NCBI RefSeq assembly: GCF_000295935.2
Contig: NZ_ALWO02000037.1
Location: 212,259 to 276,258 of the forward strand
Length of the DNA stretch: 64,000 nucleotides
DNA from: Indibacter alkaliphilus LW1
Lineage (GTDB): Bacteria > Bacteroidota > Bacteroidia > Cytophagales > Cyclobacteriaceae
Reading direction: 5' to 3'
Made by a program: the position numbers and the translations under genes. Numbering within the stretch: position 1 is the first letter of the stretch; every line of letters begins with the position of its first letter. Shown here piece by piece: positions 8,412 through 18,449 of this stretch. The notes beneath the pieces were generated by a model. That model worked only from the letters and a program-made list of their open reading frames with translations. It did no database searches and was not told the origin of the DNA.

Positions 8412-10748
8412 ATGAAGTCTTCGTTTTTTTTCTTACTCCTATTAGTAACAATCCTTTCTTCTATTTCAACTTCCTATTCCCAAAGCTTACTTTGGTACGA
8501 GCAACCTGCCGACAAATGGGAAGAGGCCTTGCCGCTAGGCAATGGCAGGTTGGGAGCCATGGTTTTTGGGAGAACAGACGTAGAAAGAATACAGCTGAAC
8601 GAAGATTCACTTTGGCCAGGTGGACCTAATGACTGGGGCTTGGCACAAGGAAAGCCTGACGACTTGGCCTGCATCAGAGAACTTTTGGTAAAGGGAGAAA
8701 ACAAAAAAGCAGACTCATTAATGGTAGCTCTTTTTTCCCGAAAAAGCATCACCCGCTCTCATCAGACCATGGGAGACCTTTGGTTGGAATTGGGGCATCA
8801 GGACATCAGCAATTACCAAAGAAGCCTTGATCTCGACAAAGCGCTAGCTACTGTCACCTATCAATACGAAGGGTATGAGTTTGAACAAAAAGCTATTGCT
8901 TCCGCCAAAGATCAAGGAATTATTATCCAGATCACCACTACCCATCCAAAAGGTCTAAATGGCAAGATCAGGCTGGATCGACCAGAAGATGATGGATATC
9001 CTACAGTAAAAATCAGTACTCCTGCAAACAACTCCCTCCAAATGGACGGAGAGGTCACCCAAAGAAAAGGACAGATCGATTCCAAACCTGCCCCAATTCT
9101 GCATGGCGTTCGTTTTCAGACTATAGCTTTGCTGGAAAACGAAGGAGGAAAACTGGAAGGAAAGGGAGATGCCATTTGGATAGAAAATGTAAAAACACTC
9201 AGCATCAAATTGGTAGCAAACACCTCCTTTTACCACACTGATTTTAGAGGGAAAAATCAAGCTGACCTGATGGCATTGAAGGAGCTAAATTTTGCTGAAT
9301 TGCAGAAGAGGCATCAGAAAGACCATCAGGGTTTATTCCGAAGGGTAAATTTCCAATTGGGAGAAAAGAGTATTGATACAATCCCTACCGATAGGAGAAT
9401 TGAAAATATAAAAGCCGGAGCTACAGATCTGCATCTTGAAAAGCTGCTTTTTGATTATGGCCGATACCTTTTGATTGGCAGTTCCAGACCAGGCACCCTT
9501 CCTGCCAATCTTCAGGGAATCTGGAACCAGCATATTGCTGCTCCCTGGAATGCGGATTACCACATGAACATCAATATGCAGATGAATTACTGGCCTGCGG
9601 AAGTCACCAATTTGAGCGAACTCCATGATCCTTTTTTTGAGTTTACAGATGCTTTGATTCCCAGTGGGCAAAAAACAGCAAAGGAAACTTATGGCATGCG
9701 GGGAGCTGCATTTGCTCATGGCACAGACCTTTGGAAAATGACTTTCCTTCAAGCAGCACAGGCCTATTGGGGATCATGGTTGGGAGCTGGAGGCTGGATG
9801 ATGCAGCATTATTGGGAAAGGTATCTCTTTACCCAAGATGTGGAGTTTTTAAAAGAAAGGTTTATTCCGGTAGCTGAAGAAATCGTGGCGTTCTATGCAG
9901 ACTGGATAGTTCCTCACCCTTTGGATGGGAAATTGGCTTCATCCCCCTCCACATCTCCTGAAAACAGTTTTATCAATTCAAATGGAGATCATGCTGCAAG
10001 TACCATTGGTGCAGCGATGGATCAACAGATCATAGCTGAGGTTTTTGACAATTACATAAATGCCGTCGAGCTTCTGGGCATTCAGTCAGATTTACTCCAG
10101 GAAATCAAAGAAAAACGCTCCAGACTCAGATCAGGACTTCAGGTAGGCAGCGATGGAAGACTCATGGAATGGGATCAGGAATACAAAGAAACAGAAAAAG
10201 GTCACAGGCATATGTCTCACTTGTATGCTTTTCATCCAGGAAATGCTGTTACCAAAACGCAAACTCCTGAGTTGTTTGATGCTGTACGCAGGACACTGGA
10301 CTACCGGCTTGAGCATGGTGGTGCAGGTACTGGCTGGTCCAGGGCCTGGCTGATTAACTTTTCTGCAAGGCTGATGGATGGGGAAATGGCACATGAGCAT
10401 GTTCGGAAACTGATTGAAATTTCTTTATACCCCAATTTGTTTGATGCGCACCCGCCGTTTCAGATTGATGGGAATTTTGGTTATACCGCGGGTATTGCAG
10501 AGATGCTTCTCCAAAGCCATGATGGGTTTATAGAGTTATTGCCGGCATTGCCTTCCATCTGGTCAGAGGGGAAAATTGAAGGCCTGAAAGCAAGGGGAAA
10601 CTTCAATATTGATATAGAATGGTCAAATGGCACTTTAACAAAAGCCAGCATTATGTCTCCCTTAGGTGGAAATGCATTAATTCGGTACAAAGGCAAAGAG
10701 ATTGAAGTAGTCCTGGAAAAAAATCAAAGACTTGAATTAAGCTTTTAG
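8412..10748 (+). CDS. GH95-family alpha-L-fucosidase (or related alpha-L-galactosidase)
   Basis: A 778-residue secreted glycoside hydrolase with signal peptide (residues 1-24). The N-terminal beta-domain begins [20 protein letters not shown], followed by GAMVFG and [11 protein letters not shown], which are GH95 hallmarks. The (alpha/alpha)6 catalytic region contains the [13 protein letters not shown] segment (near 390-405), where the paired Asn residues of the family sit, and FQIDGNFG (near 690) with the conserved Asp. Length is typical of GH95. Family members remove terminal alpha-1,2-fucose, or L-galactose, from plant, algal and host glycans. The gene faces the convergent sialate O-acetylesterase; no SusC/D pair accompanies it. 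Confident in family, less so in substrate. Confidence 0.9.
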   Translation: MKSSFFFLLLLVTILSSISTSYSQSLLWYEQPADKWEEALPLGNGRLGAMVFGRTDVERIQLNEDSLWPGGPNDWGLAQGKPDDLACIRELLVKGENKKADSLMVALFSRKSITRSHQTMGDLWLELGHQDISNYQRSLDLDKALATVTYQYEGYEFEQKAIASAKDQGIIIQITTTHPKGLNGKIRLDRPEDDGYPTVKISTPANNSLQMDGEVTQRKGQIDSKPAPILHGVRFQTIALLENEGGKLEGKGDAIWIENVKTLSIKLVANTSFYHTDFRGKNQADLMALKELNFAELQKRHQKDHQGLFRRVNFQLGEKSIDTIPTDRRIENIKAGATDLHLEKLLFDYGRYLLIGSSRPGTLPANLQGIWNQHIAAPWNADYHMNINMQMNYWPAEVTNLSELHDPFFEFTDALIPSGQKTAKETYGMRGAAFAHGTDLWKMTFLQAAQAYWGSWLGAGGWMMQHYWERYLFTQDVEFLKERFIPVAEEIVAFYADWIVPHPLDGKLASSPSTSPENSFINSNGDHAASTIGAAMDQQIIAEVFDNYINAVELLGIQSDLLQEIKEKRSRLRSGLQVGSDGRLMEWDQEYKETEKGHRHMSHLYAFHPGNAVTKTQTPELFDAVRRTLDYRLEHGGAGTGWSRAWLINFSARLMDGEMAHEHVRKLIEISLYPNLFDAHPPFQIDGNFGYTAGIAEMLLQSHDGFIELLPALPSIWSEGKIEGLKARGNFNIDIEWSNGTLTKASIMSPLGGNALIRYKGKEIEVVLEKNQRLELSF

Positions 10749-10792
10749 CAAATATACATTTGCGCTTGATTTTGAAATGGATTCAACAAAAA

Positions 10793-10837
10793 AAATCAAG
10801 CTTTAAAAAAATTCTTGCATTTTGAAAAGCTTGATTT
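10793..10837. terminator. Bidirectional terminator between GH95 and esterase genes
   Basis: A perfect 12-bp inverted repeat (AAATCAAGCTTT at 10793-10804 and AAAGCTTGATTT at 10826-10837) centred between two convergent stop codons, with A/T runs on both sides. Symmetry suggests it serves both genes. A second small hairpin (GCAAAT/ATTTGC, 10748-10763) overlaps the GH95 stop. Confidence 0.65.
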
Positions 10838-10865
10838 CATTTTACTCTGCCATTCTACAGCAGTA

Positions 10866-12794
10866 TCATTGTCTGACGGCATCAATATCTGGTAACCGGT
10901 ACCTGAAAGGTTCAGCAGGCAAACCTTCTGAATTATAAAGGTTCACGGAGGGGTTATCTGCCCAGGCATACCTAACCTCTACAGGCTCCTTGACCAGAGG
11001 GTGGGAAACTTTAATTTCATTGCTCCCGCTGATTACAGCATTTGCACTGTGAAATTTCCCATCTTTACCTGCAATGATAAAACCTTTCACTTTGTCATTG
11101 ATTGCAAGGGAAAACCCTTCTCCAAGATCAGCAAAAGATAAAAGGAAGGACTGATCTTCTACTCTTGCTCTCAGCAAGGTAGGACCTCGGTACAATACTT
11201 CCTCATTATAAGCTACTTTCTGCGCTACTTTCCATAAGCGTTGACCCACATCTTTTTTATTTCTTGGATGTATGTCCTCAGCATTTCCAATATCTATGGT
11301 AACAGCCATGCCTGTATTGGAAAGGTCTCTTGTATCGCTTTGAGCCTCCCTCAGAAAAGCCCAATTAGAATCCGGCTGAACTTCTTTTCGCTCCATAAAA
11401 TTAGCCAATTGGACAAACAGGAAGGGGAAATCTCCAACCCCCCAATTTCTTCTCCAATCAGTAATCATGGTAGAAAACAGCTCCTTGTAATGCTCATGGT
11501 CTTGTGTATTGCTTTCTCCCTGGTACCAGATCACACCTTTTATAGGGAATTTGGTCAAAGGAGCTATCATGGCATTGTACATCATTCCAGGAAGCCAATT
11601 GTATTTTTCCACAATCGGCAAAGGTTCTTCTATTGTATTGCTGAACTTCCAATCCCCTTCTAAATTGACTTTCCCTTTATTGGAGGTAATATAAAAATTT
11701 CCTTTTTCACCTAAAACCACTTCATTGTCCCATGTATTGACAATCCTTACGGCAAGGGTATTTTCCCCTTTGTTCAGCATACTGGGAGGAATGGGAAATT
11801 CACGCAGTTTATCACCATAGTCTTTGACAAATAACCTCCCACCATTGATATAGACATGGGCAATTTGCTGAACATCTCCCAATTGCAACCTAACACCTTG
11901 TGTATCATTGAGGGTGAATTTTTTCCGAAACCACGAAATATCATTTAAAGGATTGTCTTTGGGAAGATTAACATTCTTCCAAGAAGAATCGTCAAAATTG
12001 GCGTTGACCACCCCTTGGATTTCTCCATTTCTTGCAGCTCCTACGACTTCATTTCTTTGGAGCTCTCTCAGTTTGTTGTCTACCACCTCCTGAATCCAGT
12101 ATTCCTTTTTGTCTTCAATGTCCTTTGCTTTTTCGGCGTAAAAATCGATATTTTTCAAAGCTTCAGAGCTGGTCCATCCTTCTGCAGGTGTACCTCCCCA
12201 ATTGCTTTCTATGATACCGATAGGTACGCCTTTTTCCAAATGATTTTTCTTCGCAAAAAACCAGGCTACAGCAGAAAAATTAAGCAGGTTGTTTGAATCA
12301 GCAACTTTCCATGCTCCACCTCTGATATTAAACTTTTCTTTGGCATCATAATCATGCGGTACTTTGAAAAATCGAATTAAGGGATAATCTGAATCAGCCA
12401 GCTCTTCCTGCAGCCCCTCCACTTCAGCACTCATTACCCACTCCATATTGGATTGTCCACCTGCTATCCAAACATCTCCTACCTGAACATCGCGAAGTTT
12501 TAATTCATTGATCTTGAGCTCAAATGGACCTGAAGCAGGCCTAGGGTCAAATTCCACTTGCCAATCTCCATTATCATCAACCTTTACTGATTTATTGTTA
12601 TAGTCAAAACTGATTTCTACTCTCCTTCCCGGATCACCTTTACCCCAAATACGGATAGGTTCTCCTCGCTGGAATACCATGTGATCCGAAAAAAACCTGG
12701 GGATTTCAATTTCAGATAACCTTTCTTCTCCCTGGCAACTAAAAAGAATGATCAATCCCAGAAGGAGGGACATTTTGCTGAGTGATTTTAACAT
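10866..12794 (-). CDS. Lipoprotein sialate O-acetylesterase (SASA/SGNH family)
   Basis: A 642-residue carbohydrate esterase. The N-terminus is a lipoprotein signal ending LILFSC, with Cys20 as the lipidation site. The N-terminal beta-domain carries FFSDHMVFQRGEPI. The SGNH nucleophile is Ser115 in AGGQSNMEWV, and the C-terminal Asp/His of the catalytic set are in EDIHPRNK. A jelly-roll insertion (RLQLGDVQQIAHVYINGG, near 300) like the beta-galactosidase sugar-binding domain splits the catalytic domain, as is common in Bacteroidota members. Family enzymes remove O-acetyl groups from sialic acids or from plant and algal polysaccharides. Anchored at the cell surface or in the periplasm. Confidence 0.9.
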   Translation of the reverse strand: MLKSLSKMSLLLGLIILFSCQGEERLSEIEIPRFFSDHMVFQRGEPIRIWGKGDPGRRVEISFDYNNKSVKVDDNGDWQVEFDPRPASGPFELKINELKLRDVQVGDVWIAGGQSNMEWVMSAEVEGLQEELADSDYPLIRFFKVPHDYDAKEKFNIRGGAWKVADSNNLLNFSAVAWFFAKKNHLEKGVPIGIIESNWGGTPAEGWTSSEALKNIDFYAEKAKDIEDKKEYWIQEVVDNKLRELQRNEVVGAARNGEIQGVVNANFDDSSWKNVNLPKDNPLNDISWFRKKFTLNDTQGVRLQLGDVQQIAHVYINGGRLFVKDYGDKLREFPIPPSMLNKGENTLAVRIVNTWDNEVVLGEKGNFYITSNKGKVNLEGDWKFSNTIEEPLPIVEKYNWLPGMMYNAMIAPLTKFPIKGVIWYQGESNTQDHEHYKELFSTMITDWRRNWGVGDFPFLFVQLANFMERKEVQPDSNWAFLREAQSDTRDLSNTGMAVTIDIGNAEDIHPRNKKDVGQRLWKVAQKVAYNEEVLYRGPTLLRARVEDQSFLLSFADLGEGFSLAINDKVKGFIIAGKDGKFHSANAVISGSNEIKVSHPLVKEPVEVRYAWADNPSVNLYNSEGLPAEPFRYRLPDIDAVRQ

Positions 12795-12904
12795 TGGATA
12801 AATAGGTGTTTAAGATGAAGCACCAATTTATCTAATTTGTCCCTTAAGTGACAATGATATTTTCAGGAAATATAAAAATTAAGTGTCCTTTAGACAAAGG
12901 CAAT

Positions 12905-13138
12905 TCAATTTCTATACCCATTAGGGTTAATATCAGCCGTTGCTATGTTTCTTGTGATTTCCCTGCTCTTATAATCCATCGCACAATGAATCGTTTTATC
13001 TACCCAATGCACCTCTTTGACCTCATTTTTAAACTCAGAGGAATAATTATCTGTGATTTCCAACTCAAGTTCCTCCAGTGTTTCTGCTAATATTACAGAC
13101 TTGGAGCTATCATTCAGGATTAAAGTATAAAAAGGCAT
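12905..13138 (-). CDS. Small hypothetical protein
   Basis: A 77-residue protein starting at the ATG 13136-13138 (MPFYTLILND). A longer open frame starts at 13228, but that upstream part overlaps the end of the phosphoesterase gene and reads as non-coding. The protein is acidic in the middle (ETLEELELEITDNYSSEFKNEVKEVHW), with no signal or membrane segment. No family recognised. It follows the phosphoesterase gene by 55 bp on the same strand and could be cotranscribed with it. Confidence 0.5.
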   Translation of the reverse strand: MPFYTLILNDSSKSVILAETLEELELEITDNYSSEFKNEVKEVHWVDKTIHCAMDYKSREITRNIATADINPNGYRN

Positions 13139-13193
13139 AGTTCTTAAATTTATCAAAAACTTAACCTGCCAACTCAAAAATTGTTGTTGAAAA

Positions 13194-14000
13194 TTACAAG
13201 GAGTAACCGCTGATGATTTTATCGTCATTCATGGATTTGAGATAAGTTGCGGCTTTTCCATCATCACCTACCTCTATCACACGATAACCCGGCAAAGGAG
13301 AGCCCCAATTTCCTCCAAAATGTCCTGTCCAAAGGTATGGTTTTTTCTGATTCAACATGACCCCATTGACATCGTGATCGTGACCATGAACGACTGCTTT
13401 GACATTGGGGTAAGTCGCTATCAAATCTAACAGCTCCTGACAGGAAACTCCATGCCTGGTCCAGTCATTTTGAGAAATATGGATGCAAATAAACACATGG
13501 GAAAAATCTGAAAAATCATCAAGACTCCTTTTTAAAAATTGTTGGTTGACACAGAGATAATCACCCTTTTCATTGGAACTGTCAGCAAGGACAAAACCAA
13601 AATGGTCTTTATAAGAAAAAGTATAATCGGTAGGGATCCCCCAAATATCCTCCCAAGTATTTTTGGTGACACGGTCATGATTTCCCCGAACTGGGAAATA
13701 GGGTGCCTGAAGTCGGTCATAGACTTTTTTGACTTCAGGCATCCACTTAGGGTCATCATGGATCAAATCTCCATTGAAAATTACAAAATCCACCTCTTCT
13801 TCTTGGTTAATCGCTTGAATCAAAGTTTCGTGGACCGCTTCAAAATCTGTGTCAGGCTGACCATAATGTCCATCTGATGCAATGATAATTTTAAGCTTGG
13901 GATTTTCGGGAAAATGCATTTTCCCATATGTCATAAATGGCATAAGCGGAGATATTGCCGTAAGAGCCGTAATTTTTTTGATAAAAGACCTTCTTTGCAT
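13194..14000 (-). CDS. Tat-exported calcineurin-like metallophosphoesterase
   Basis: A 268-residue protein starting at the ATG 13998-14000 (MQRRSFIKKI). The RRSFIK motif plus a hydrophobic stretch is a twin-arginine signal; the upstream in-frame Met would add 13 residues in front of it and is less likely. The metal-binding motifs of the calcineurin-like superfamily are all present: DGH, NGDLIHDD, RGNHDR and GHDHD. This predicts a two-metal periplasmic or surface phosphohydrolase loaded with metal before export. The substrate (phosphodiester, nucleotide or phosphoprotein) cannot be read from sequence. It lies 47 bp after a small membrane protein gene on the same strand. Confidence 0.85.
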   Translation of the reverse strand: MQRRSFIKKITALTAISPLMPFMTYGKMHFPENPKLKIIIASDGHYGQPDTDFEAVHETLIQAINQEEEVDFVIFNGDLIHDDPKWMPEVKKVYDRLQAPYFPVRGNHDRVTKNTWEDIWGIPTDYTFSYKDHFGFVLADSSNEKGDYLCVNQQFLKRSLDDFSDFSHVFICIHISQNDWTRHGVSCQELLDLIATYPNVKAVVHGHDHDVNGVMLNQKKPYLWTGHFGGNWGSPLPGYRVIEVGDDGKAATYLKSMNDDKIISGYSL

Positions 14001-14047
14001 AGAGAAAGTTAATACATTAATTCTAACGGACTTAGGCAATGCTCAAT

Positions 14048-14245
14048 TTATTTTTTCCTTGCCGACATGATCAGGCCAATGACAAGGACTACACCACTGA
14101 CGATTACAGGAGTCCAGTTCGCTGTGCTCACCGCAATATCTACTCCCAATAGACTAAAGCTTTCAGAATCCTCCATTGCCTGAAGCCCAAAAACAATCAA
14201 GCCCAAACCTCCTATAATCGATAAAATAATTCCAACAGTTTTCAT
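14048..14245 (-). CDS. DUF3185-like small membrane protein
   Basis: A 65-residue protein with two transmembrane helices (residues about 3-22 and 45-62), a short acidic loop and a positively charged C-terminus (SARKK). The pattern MK-x-VGI-x-L-x-x-GG near the start and the final GLIMSARKK resemble DUF3185 proteins, which have no known biochemical role. First gene of a possible three-gene run with the phosphoesterase and the 77-residue protein. Confidence 0.65.
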   Translation of the reverse strand: MKTVGIILSIIGGLGLIVFGLQAMEDSESFSLLGVDIAVSTANWTPVIVSGVVLVIGLIMSARKK

Positions 14246-14325
14246 AGTGTTACTGGTTTATGTTTAAAATACCTCAATGAAAGATACAAATGATGTACCG
14301 AATAGGTTGTAGGTTGTATGATTTT

Positions 14326-14365
14326 AGATTTAAGATTGTAGATTTAAGATTGTAGATTTAAGATT
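14326..14365. repeat. 14-bp tandem repeat, three units
   Basis: The unit AGATTTAAGATTGT occurs twice exactly (14326-14339, 14340-14353) and a third time truncated, ending where the MITE-like copy B begins. The 14246-14569 gap contains this array and copy B; no gene seen in it. Confidence 0.7.
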
Positions 14366-14488
14366 CAATATCGTTTTAGTTTAGGCTAACATTTCCAAAG
14401 TTCTGATTTTTAAATAAGGTTTGTTTTTATTATTAACCCGACTTTGGAAAAGTTTAATTCAACTTGTCCTCATATCTAAACGACATTG
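14366..14488 (+). repeat. MITE-like nested inverted-repeat element, copy B
   Basis: A 123-bp element with inverted ends CAATATCGTTTTAG / CTAAACGACATTG and inner arms TTTCCAAAGTT (near 14393) and ACTTTGGAAA (near 14441). It aligns with the minus strand of copy A over its whole length, so the two copies are in opposite orientations. It has no coding capacity. It lies between the DUF3185-like and BNR-propeller genes. Confidence 0.7.
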
Positions 14489-14569
14489 TTTTTAGATTGT
14501 ATATTTTTGAAATTCTCTGAATAGATTTGATTGAATATTTTAGAATTTACATTTGAATCCATCTGAAAA

Positions 14570-17500
14570 TCACATTTTTCTGTTTGGTGTATATGGAGCT
14601 CCTGCCGCTTCAAGTTTTCTTTCATAGCTACCCAGTTTATCAAAAAAGACTGATGCCTCTTTTTGATATGCTTCAAACTCATTCCGGGCAATCTCAACAT
14701 TTCGTTTTTGTGTAACTGTAGGTGCTTCAGTACTGCTCCAATGCCCATAAACTGTTCCGCCAATCCTACTCATAATGGTTGGAGAAGTGGAAACATCCTT
14801 ACTATTGGGAATCTCGTCATTCATAAGTTTTATTTTCAAATCTTTCAATGCTCTATTCAAATCCGTCCACTCAGCATAGAGTTCTTCTGAACCATTTGGA
14901 GTCTTCATCAAAGCCGCCTTGATAAACCTGAGTTTTTCTTCCGCTTCAGATAGCTGCCTGGCAGCATTGAACGCTCTCCTGTAAAGCTCTGAAGTTTGTT
15001 TTTTGAAAGCAGCCATGGCTACATAATCGGTCGTTAGGTCATATGCAGGCTTCAATTCAAACTCCTTCTTTTCACCCTGCAATTCCAATGCACCGTTATT
15101 GTGCACATAAAGTTCAACGCTGTATTTTCCCGGTGCAACCAAGGGTCCCTCCGGATCACTGGCCCAAGGCGGTTGGAATTCCGGGACATAAAGACTGATC
15201 GGGTGTGGGGCAGGAAGTCTTAAATCCCAATTCACCCTATGCACACCTTCCGAACTTCCACCTTGTACCCAACGAATTGGATTTCCTGCCTCATCTCTGA
15301 CCAAAAGCATCACCCCAGGATCCTGCTCCAATGCTTCCTCTCTCAACTGATCCCAATCCGGAATGGGAATATTGCTCTTTTGTTCATGTAATTTTTTCTC
15401 TTGCTCCTTACGCTTGTCCACTTGAGTTTTAGGTAAGTCTTTCAAGTAATAAGTAAAAATAGCTCCAAAAGGAGGGTTCTTACTGACATAACTGTCAGAT
15501 CCTTGTGAAGGCATACCTTTGGCTTGCATGGGCACACTGGGCACATACCACCAAGCATCCTTGACAGGCAATAGTGTATTCGAATTAGAAATGCTCAGGT
15601 TATTGATTTCTCTCAATGGCGAATAATCATCCAGCACGTAAATCCCTCTGCCAAAACTCGCTCCCACCAAATCATTTTCCCTTGGATGTAATTCCACATC
15701 ACGGAAAGATATTGTAGGTACTCCAGTATTTAGTTTTATCCAATTACTTCCTTTATTGATGGAAAAATACAAACCATACTCAGTCCCTATAAATAACAAA
15801 TTCTCATCTATATAATCCTGCTTGAGTACCCAAATAATGGTATTGGAAGGTAAGTCACCTGCTATTGACTTCCATGACCTACCTTTATCCGTGCTCATAA
15901 AAACATAAGAATTGTAATCTCCAAGCTGATGCCCATCAGCCACTGCAAAGACCGTATTGGCATCGTGTGGGGATGCATGGACATGATTGATAAATGTCAA
16001 TTCAGGAACACCGGGAAGTCTTGTGCATTTCCTCCAGCTTTCACCTTCATCCTCACTGACATGGAGAAGACCATCATCAGATCCTGTGTAAAGCAAGCCT
16101 GCCTGAATTGGTGATTCACTGATACTGGTCAAGGTGGCAAATTTGGACATGGCTCCATTATAATACAAAGCGTCGATACCAGGAACTCTGTCTTTCATGG
16201 GAAGCTCGTACCTGCTTTTCCCTTTTGTCAGGTCACCACTGATTGCTTGCCAGGAATCACCTCGGTCAGTGCTTTTCCAAACCCTTTGCGAGCCGAAATA
16301 CAAAGTCTTGTGGTCATGAGGACTCAATTGAATAGGACTGTCCCAATTCCACCTTTCCGGTGGATCATTGGGTTCTGGCTGGGGCTGAATACCCAGTACT
16401 TCCCCTGTCATCCTGTTGTGTCTATGCAGCATTCCTTGCTGTATTTCCATGTAAACTGTATTCGGATCTTCTGGATCAAATACAGCATCATGTCCATCAG
16501 CACCCAAAGGCACATACCAATCCTGATTTCGCACACCTTCAACATTGGTCGTACGCGATGGTCCAAGCAATGTCCCTAAGTCCTGGGCTCCTACTACCAC
16601 ATTGTAAAATGGCTCTGTATTGTCCAAACCTATTTTATAAAATTGTGAGATGGGCAGGTTCGGAAATAGCCTCCAGGTCTCCCCCTCGTCAAAAGATTCG
16701 TATAAGCCACCGTCTGTTCCTACAAGCAGGTGATTGTCATTTCCAGGATCAATCCATAATGCATGGTTGTCACTGTGTTTTCCCCTACCTGTTTCACCAT
16801 AATTAAAGGTCTTCCCACCATCTCTGGTTCTGTTGAGAAATACATCCATTTGATAAACCAAATCCGGATTTGATGGAGAAGCTTCTATTTCCTGATAATA
16901 GTGTGGGCCTGTACCGCCTGAAATGTAGCTGTTGCGTTTTTCCCAACTCTCTCCTTTGTCTGTAGATCGATAAAAACCCTTATTGGATTCATCTGCTTCG
17001 ATGGTTGCATATACAATGCTCGGATCAGCCGGAGTTACTGCCAATCCGATTTTACCAATGTCTCCTTGGGGTAAACCTTTGCTTACTTTTCTCCAGTTTT
17101 CACCACCATCAGTCGACTTATAGATTCCCGAATTGGGGCCTCCTGCTAAGAATGCCCAAGTTTTCCTTCTCCTTTCATAAGCAGCCGCATAGATAACATC
17201 CGGATCGGAAGGGTCGAATTCGGCATCTGTCACACCTGTATTTTCATCTATTTCAAGGACCAGGTTCCAATTTTTACCTCCGTCATTTGTCTTGTACAAA
17301 CCACGCTCTCCACCGGATGACCAAAGCGGTCCCTCAGCAGCTACATACACCACATCGCTGTCCCTTGGATCCACCAAAATCTTCCCAATATGCTCAGATT
17401 TTTTCAATCCCATCTGCTTCCATGTGGCTCCGCCATCCAAACTTTTGTAAATGCCATCACCCCAACCGACATGCCTTCCGCTCACATTTTCCCCAGTGCC

Positions 17501-17839
17501 TACCCAAACCACTTCGGGATTGTTGGGGTCTATCACTACGGTACCTATGGAGTAAGACGGCTGATCATCAAAGACCGGAGTCCAAGTAACTCCGCTATTG
17601 GTGGTTTTCCACAAGCCCCCTGAGCCCACTGCCACATACCAGGTATGAGGTTGATTTGGATGTATGGCAATGTCCGCGATACGGCCACCCATCACAGCAG
17701 GCCCTATACTTCTCAACTCTAAACCCTTAGCCAGCTTTTTAGCCAATTCTGTTTGATTGGTTTGGGCAAACACCAAATTATTGGACAGTAAAAAAAAGAG
17801 AAATCCTAGATAGAGCAGAGAAGTAGCGGTTTTTCGCAT
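14570..17839 (-). CDS. Secreted BNR/Asp-box (sortilin-like) beta-propeller protein
   Basis: A 1,089-residue protein starting at the ATG 17837-17839, which gives a clean signal peptide (MRKTATSLLYLGFLFFLLSN, ending VFA-QT). The upstream in-frame start adds 22 residues ahead of it and is rejected. At least eleven Asp-box motifs (S-x-D-x-G-x-x-W type, for example SLDGGATW, STDGGENW, SEDEGESW) are spread over residues about 60-720. They predict one or two sialidase/VPS10-like propellers. The C-terminal 300 residues are a separate region with a helical segment (SELYRRAFNAARQLSEAEEK) and no T9SS tail that I can identify. Such proteins are common in Cytophagales and are often labelled glycosyl hydrolase, but no sialidase catalytic set is visible. 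Role probably in binding or cleaving extracellular polymer; not proven. Confidence 0.85.
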   Translation of the reverse strand: MRKTATSLLYLGFLFFLLSNNLVFAQTNQTELAKKLAKGLELRSIGPAVMGGRIADIAIHPNQPHTWYVAVGSGGLWKTTNSGVTWTPVFDDQPSYSIGTVVIDPNNPEVVWVGTGENVSGRHVGWGDGIYKSLDGGATWKQMGLKKSEHIGKILVDPRDSDVVYVAAEGPLWSSGGERGLYKTNDGGKNWNLVLEIDENTGVTDAEFDPSDPDVIYAAAYERRRKTWAFLAGGPNSGIYKSTDGGENWRKVSKGLPQGDIGKIGLAVTPADPSIVYATIEADESNKGFYRSTDKGESWEKRNSYISGGTGPHYYQEIEASPSNPDLVYQMDVFLNRTRDGGKTFNYGETGRGKHSDNHALWIDPGNDNHLLVGTDGGLYESFDEGETWRLFPNLPISQFYKIGLDNTEPFYNVVVGAQDLGTLLGPSRTTNVEGVRNQDWYVPLGADGHDAVFDPEDPNTVYMEIQQGMLHRHNRMTGEVLGIQPQPEPNDPPERWNWDSPIQLSPHDHKTLYFGSQRVWKSTDRGDSWQAISGDLTKGKSRYELPMKDRVPGIDALYYNGAMSKFATLTSISESPIQAGLLYTGSDDGLLHVSEDEGESWRKCTRLPGVPELTFINHVHASPHDANTVFAVADGHQLGDYNSYVFMSTDKGRSWKSIAGDLPSNTIIWVLKQDYIDENLLFIGTEYGLYFSINKGSNWIKLNTGVPTISFRDVELHPRENDLVGASFGRGIYVLDDYSPLREINNLSISNSNTLLPVKDAWWYVPSVPMQAKGMPSQGSDSYVSKNPPFGAIFTYYLKDLPKTQVDKRKEQEKKLHEQKSNIPIPDWDQLREEALEQDPGVMLLVRDEAGNPIRWVQGGSSEGVHRVNWDLRLPAPHPISLYVPEFQPPWASDPEGPLVAPGKYSVELYVHNNGALELQGEKKEFELKPAYDLTTDYVAMAAFKKQTSELYRRAFNAARQLSEAEEKLRFIKAALMKTPNGSEELYAEWTDLNRALKDLKIKLMNDEIPNSKDVSTSPTIMSRIGGTVYGHWSSTEAPTVTQKRNVEIARNEFEAYQKEASVFFDKLGSYERKLEAAGAPYTPNRKM

Positions 17840-17998
17840 AGCATATTTGGTTTTGTGCGAAAAAAGATAGAGGAAATTTCCCGTATAAAAAACGCCATTT
17901 ATCAAAAATGAAAGCTTATGTTCTTGAATAATCGGAATAAATTGATGCTATTTGAGGAAATCACTTTGCTCCAAATTAAAGATCGAGGTGCGTGGCTT

Positions 17999-18436
17999 TC
18001 ACTGTTTTTTCTCTTCAGTTTCAAAATACAAATGATAATGATTGCTGCACCCTGGATTGAAGCTGGCTTCACAATGCGGGCAAGTGTTATCAGATGCCAT
18101 ATAGTCTTCAATGCTCAGCTCCTCTCCACATACCCCACAGAGAATCGCAGCTTGATCAAATTCCGATTTTGGCCAAACGATGTGTTCATGGTCAGCCTCC
18201 TCTTCATGGCAGGAAAAACAAGGGTAATATTTATCACAGCACTTAAATTTGATAGCAATCACGTCAAGCTGTGAATGCCAATGCACGCAACGGGTTTGCT
18301 TGTCTATGGCCTTCCCAAAAACCCTTACCTCTCCAACCTCAATAAAATTGAAAGGGCTTTTTTCTTTTTCCTGAGCAAATAAACTACTGGAAAATACCAA
18401 AAAAATAACAAGGGCAGCGCAGGCAGTAAACTTCAT
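17999..18436 (-). CDS. CHY zinc-finger protein with signal peptide
   Basis: A 145-residue protein. Residues 1-21 are a convincing signal peptide (MKFTACAALVIFLVFSSSLF, cleavage AQ-EK). The rest is a full CHY-type zinc finger: TRCVHWHSQLDVIAIKFKCC, YYPCFSCHEEEADH, LCGVCGEE, CPHCEASFNPGCSNHYHLYF. Around ten Cys and several His form multiple zinc sites. CHY domains are otherwise found in cytoplasmic bacterial proteins and in eukaryotic RCHY1-type ubiquitin ligases. Export of such a Cys-rich metal site is unusual. Possible roles include zinc binding or a redox function outside the cytoplasm. Stands alone between the BNR protein and the M14 peptidase. Confidence 0.85.
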   Translation of the reverse strand: MKFTACAALVIFLVFSSSLFAQEKEKSPFNFIEVGEVRVFGKAIDKQTRCVHWHSQLDVIAIKFKCCDKYYPCFSCHEEEADHEHIVWPKSEFDQAAILCGVCGEELSIEDYMASDNTCPHCEASFNPGCSNHYHLYFETEEKKQ

Positions 18437-18449
18437 TGTATTGAAAGAA

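Noticed and set aside
12848-13090. 80-codon plus-strand frame over the small hypothetical gene
   Set aside because: Antisense to the 77-residue gene and lacking any start context; less protein-like in composition.
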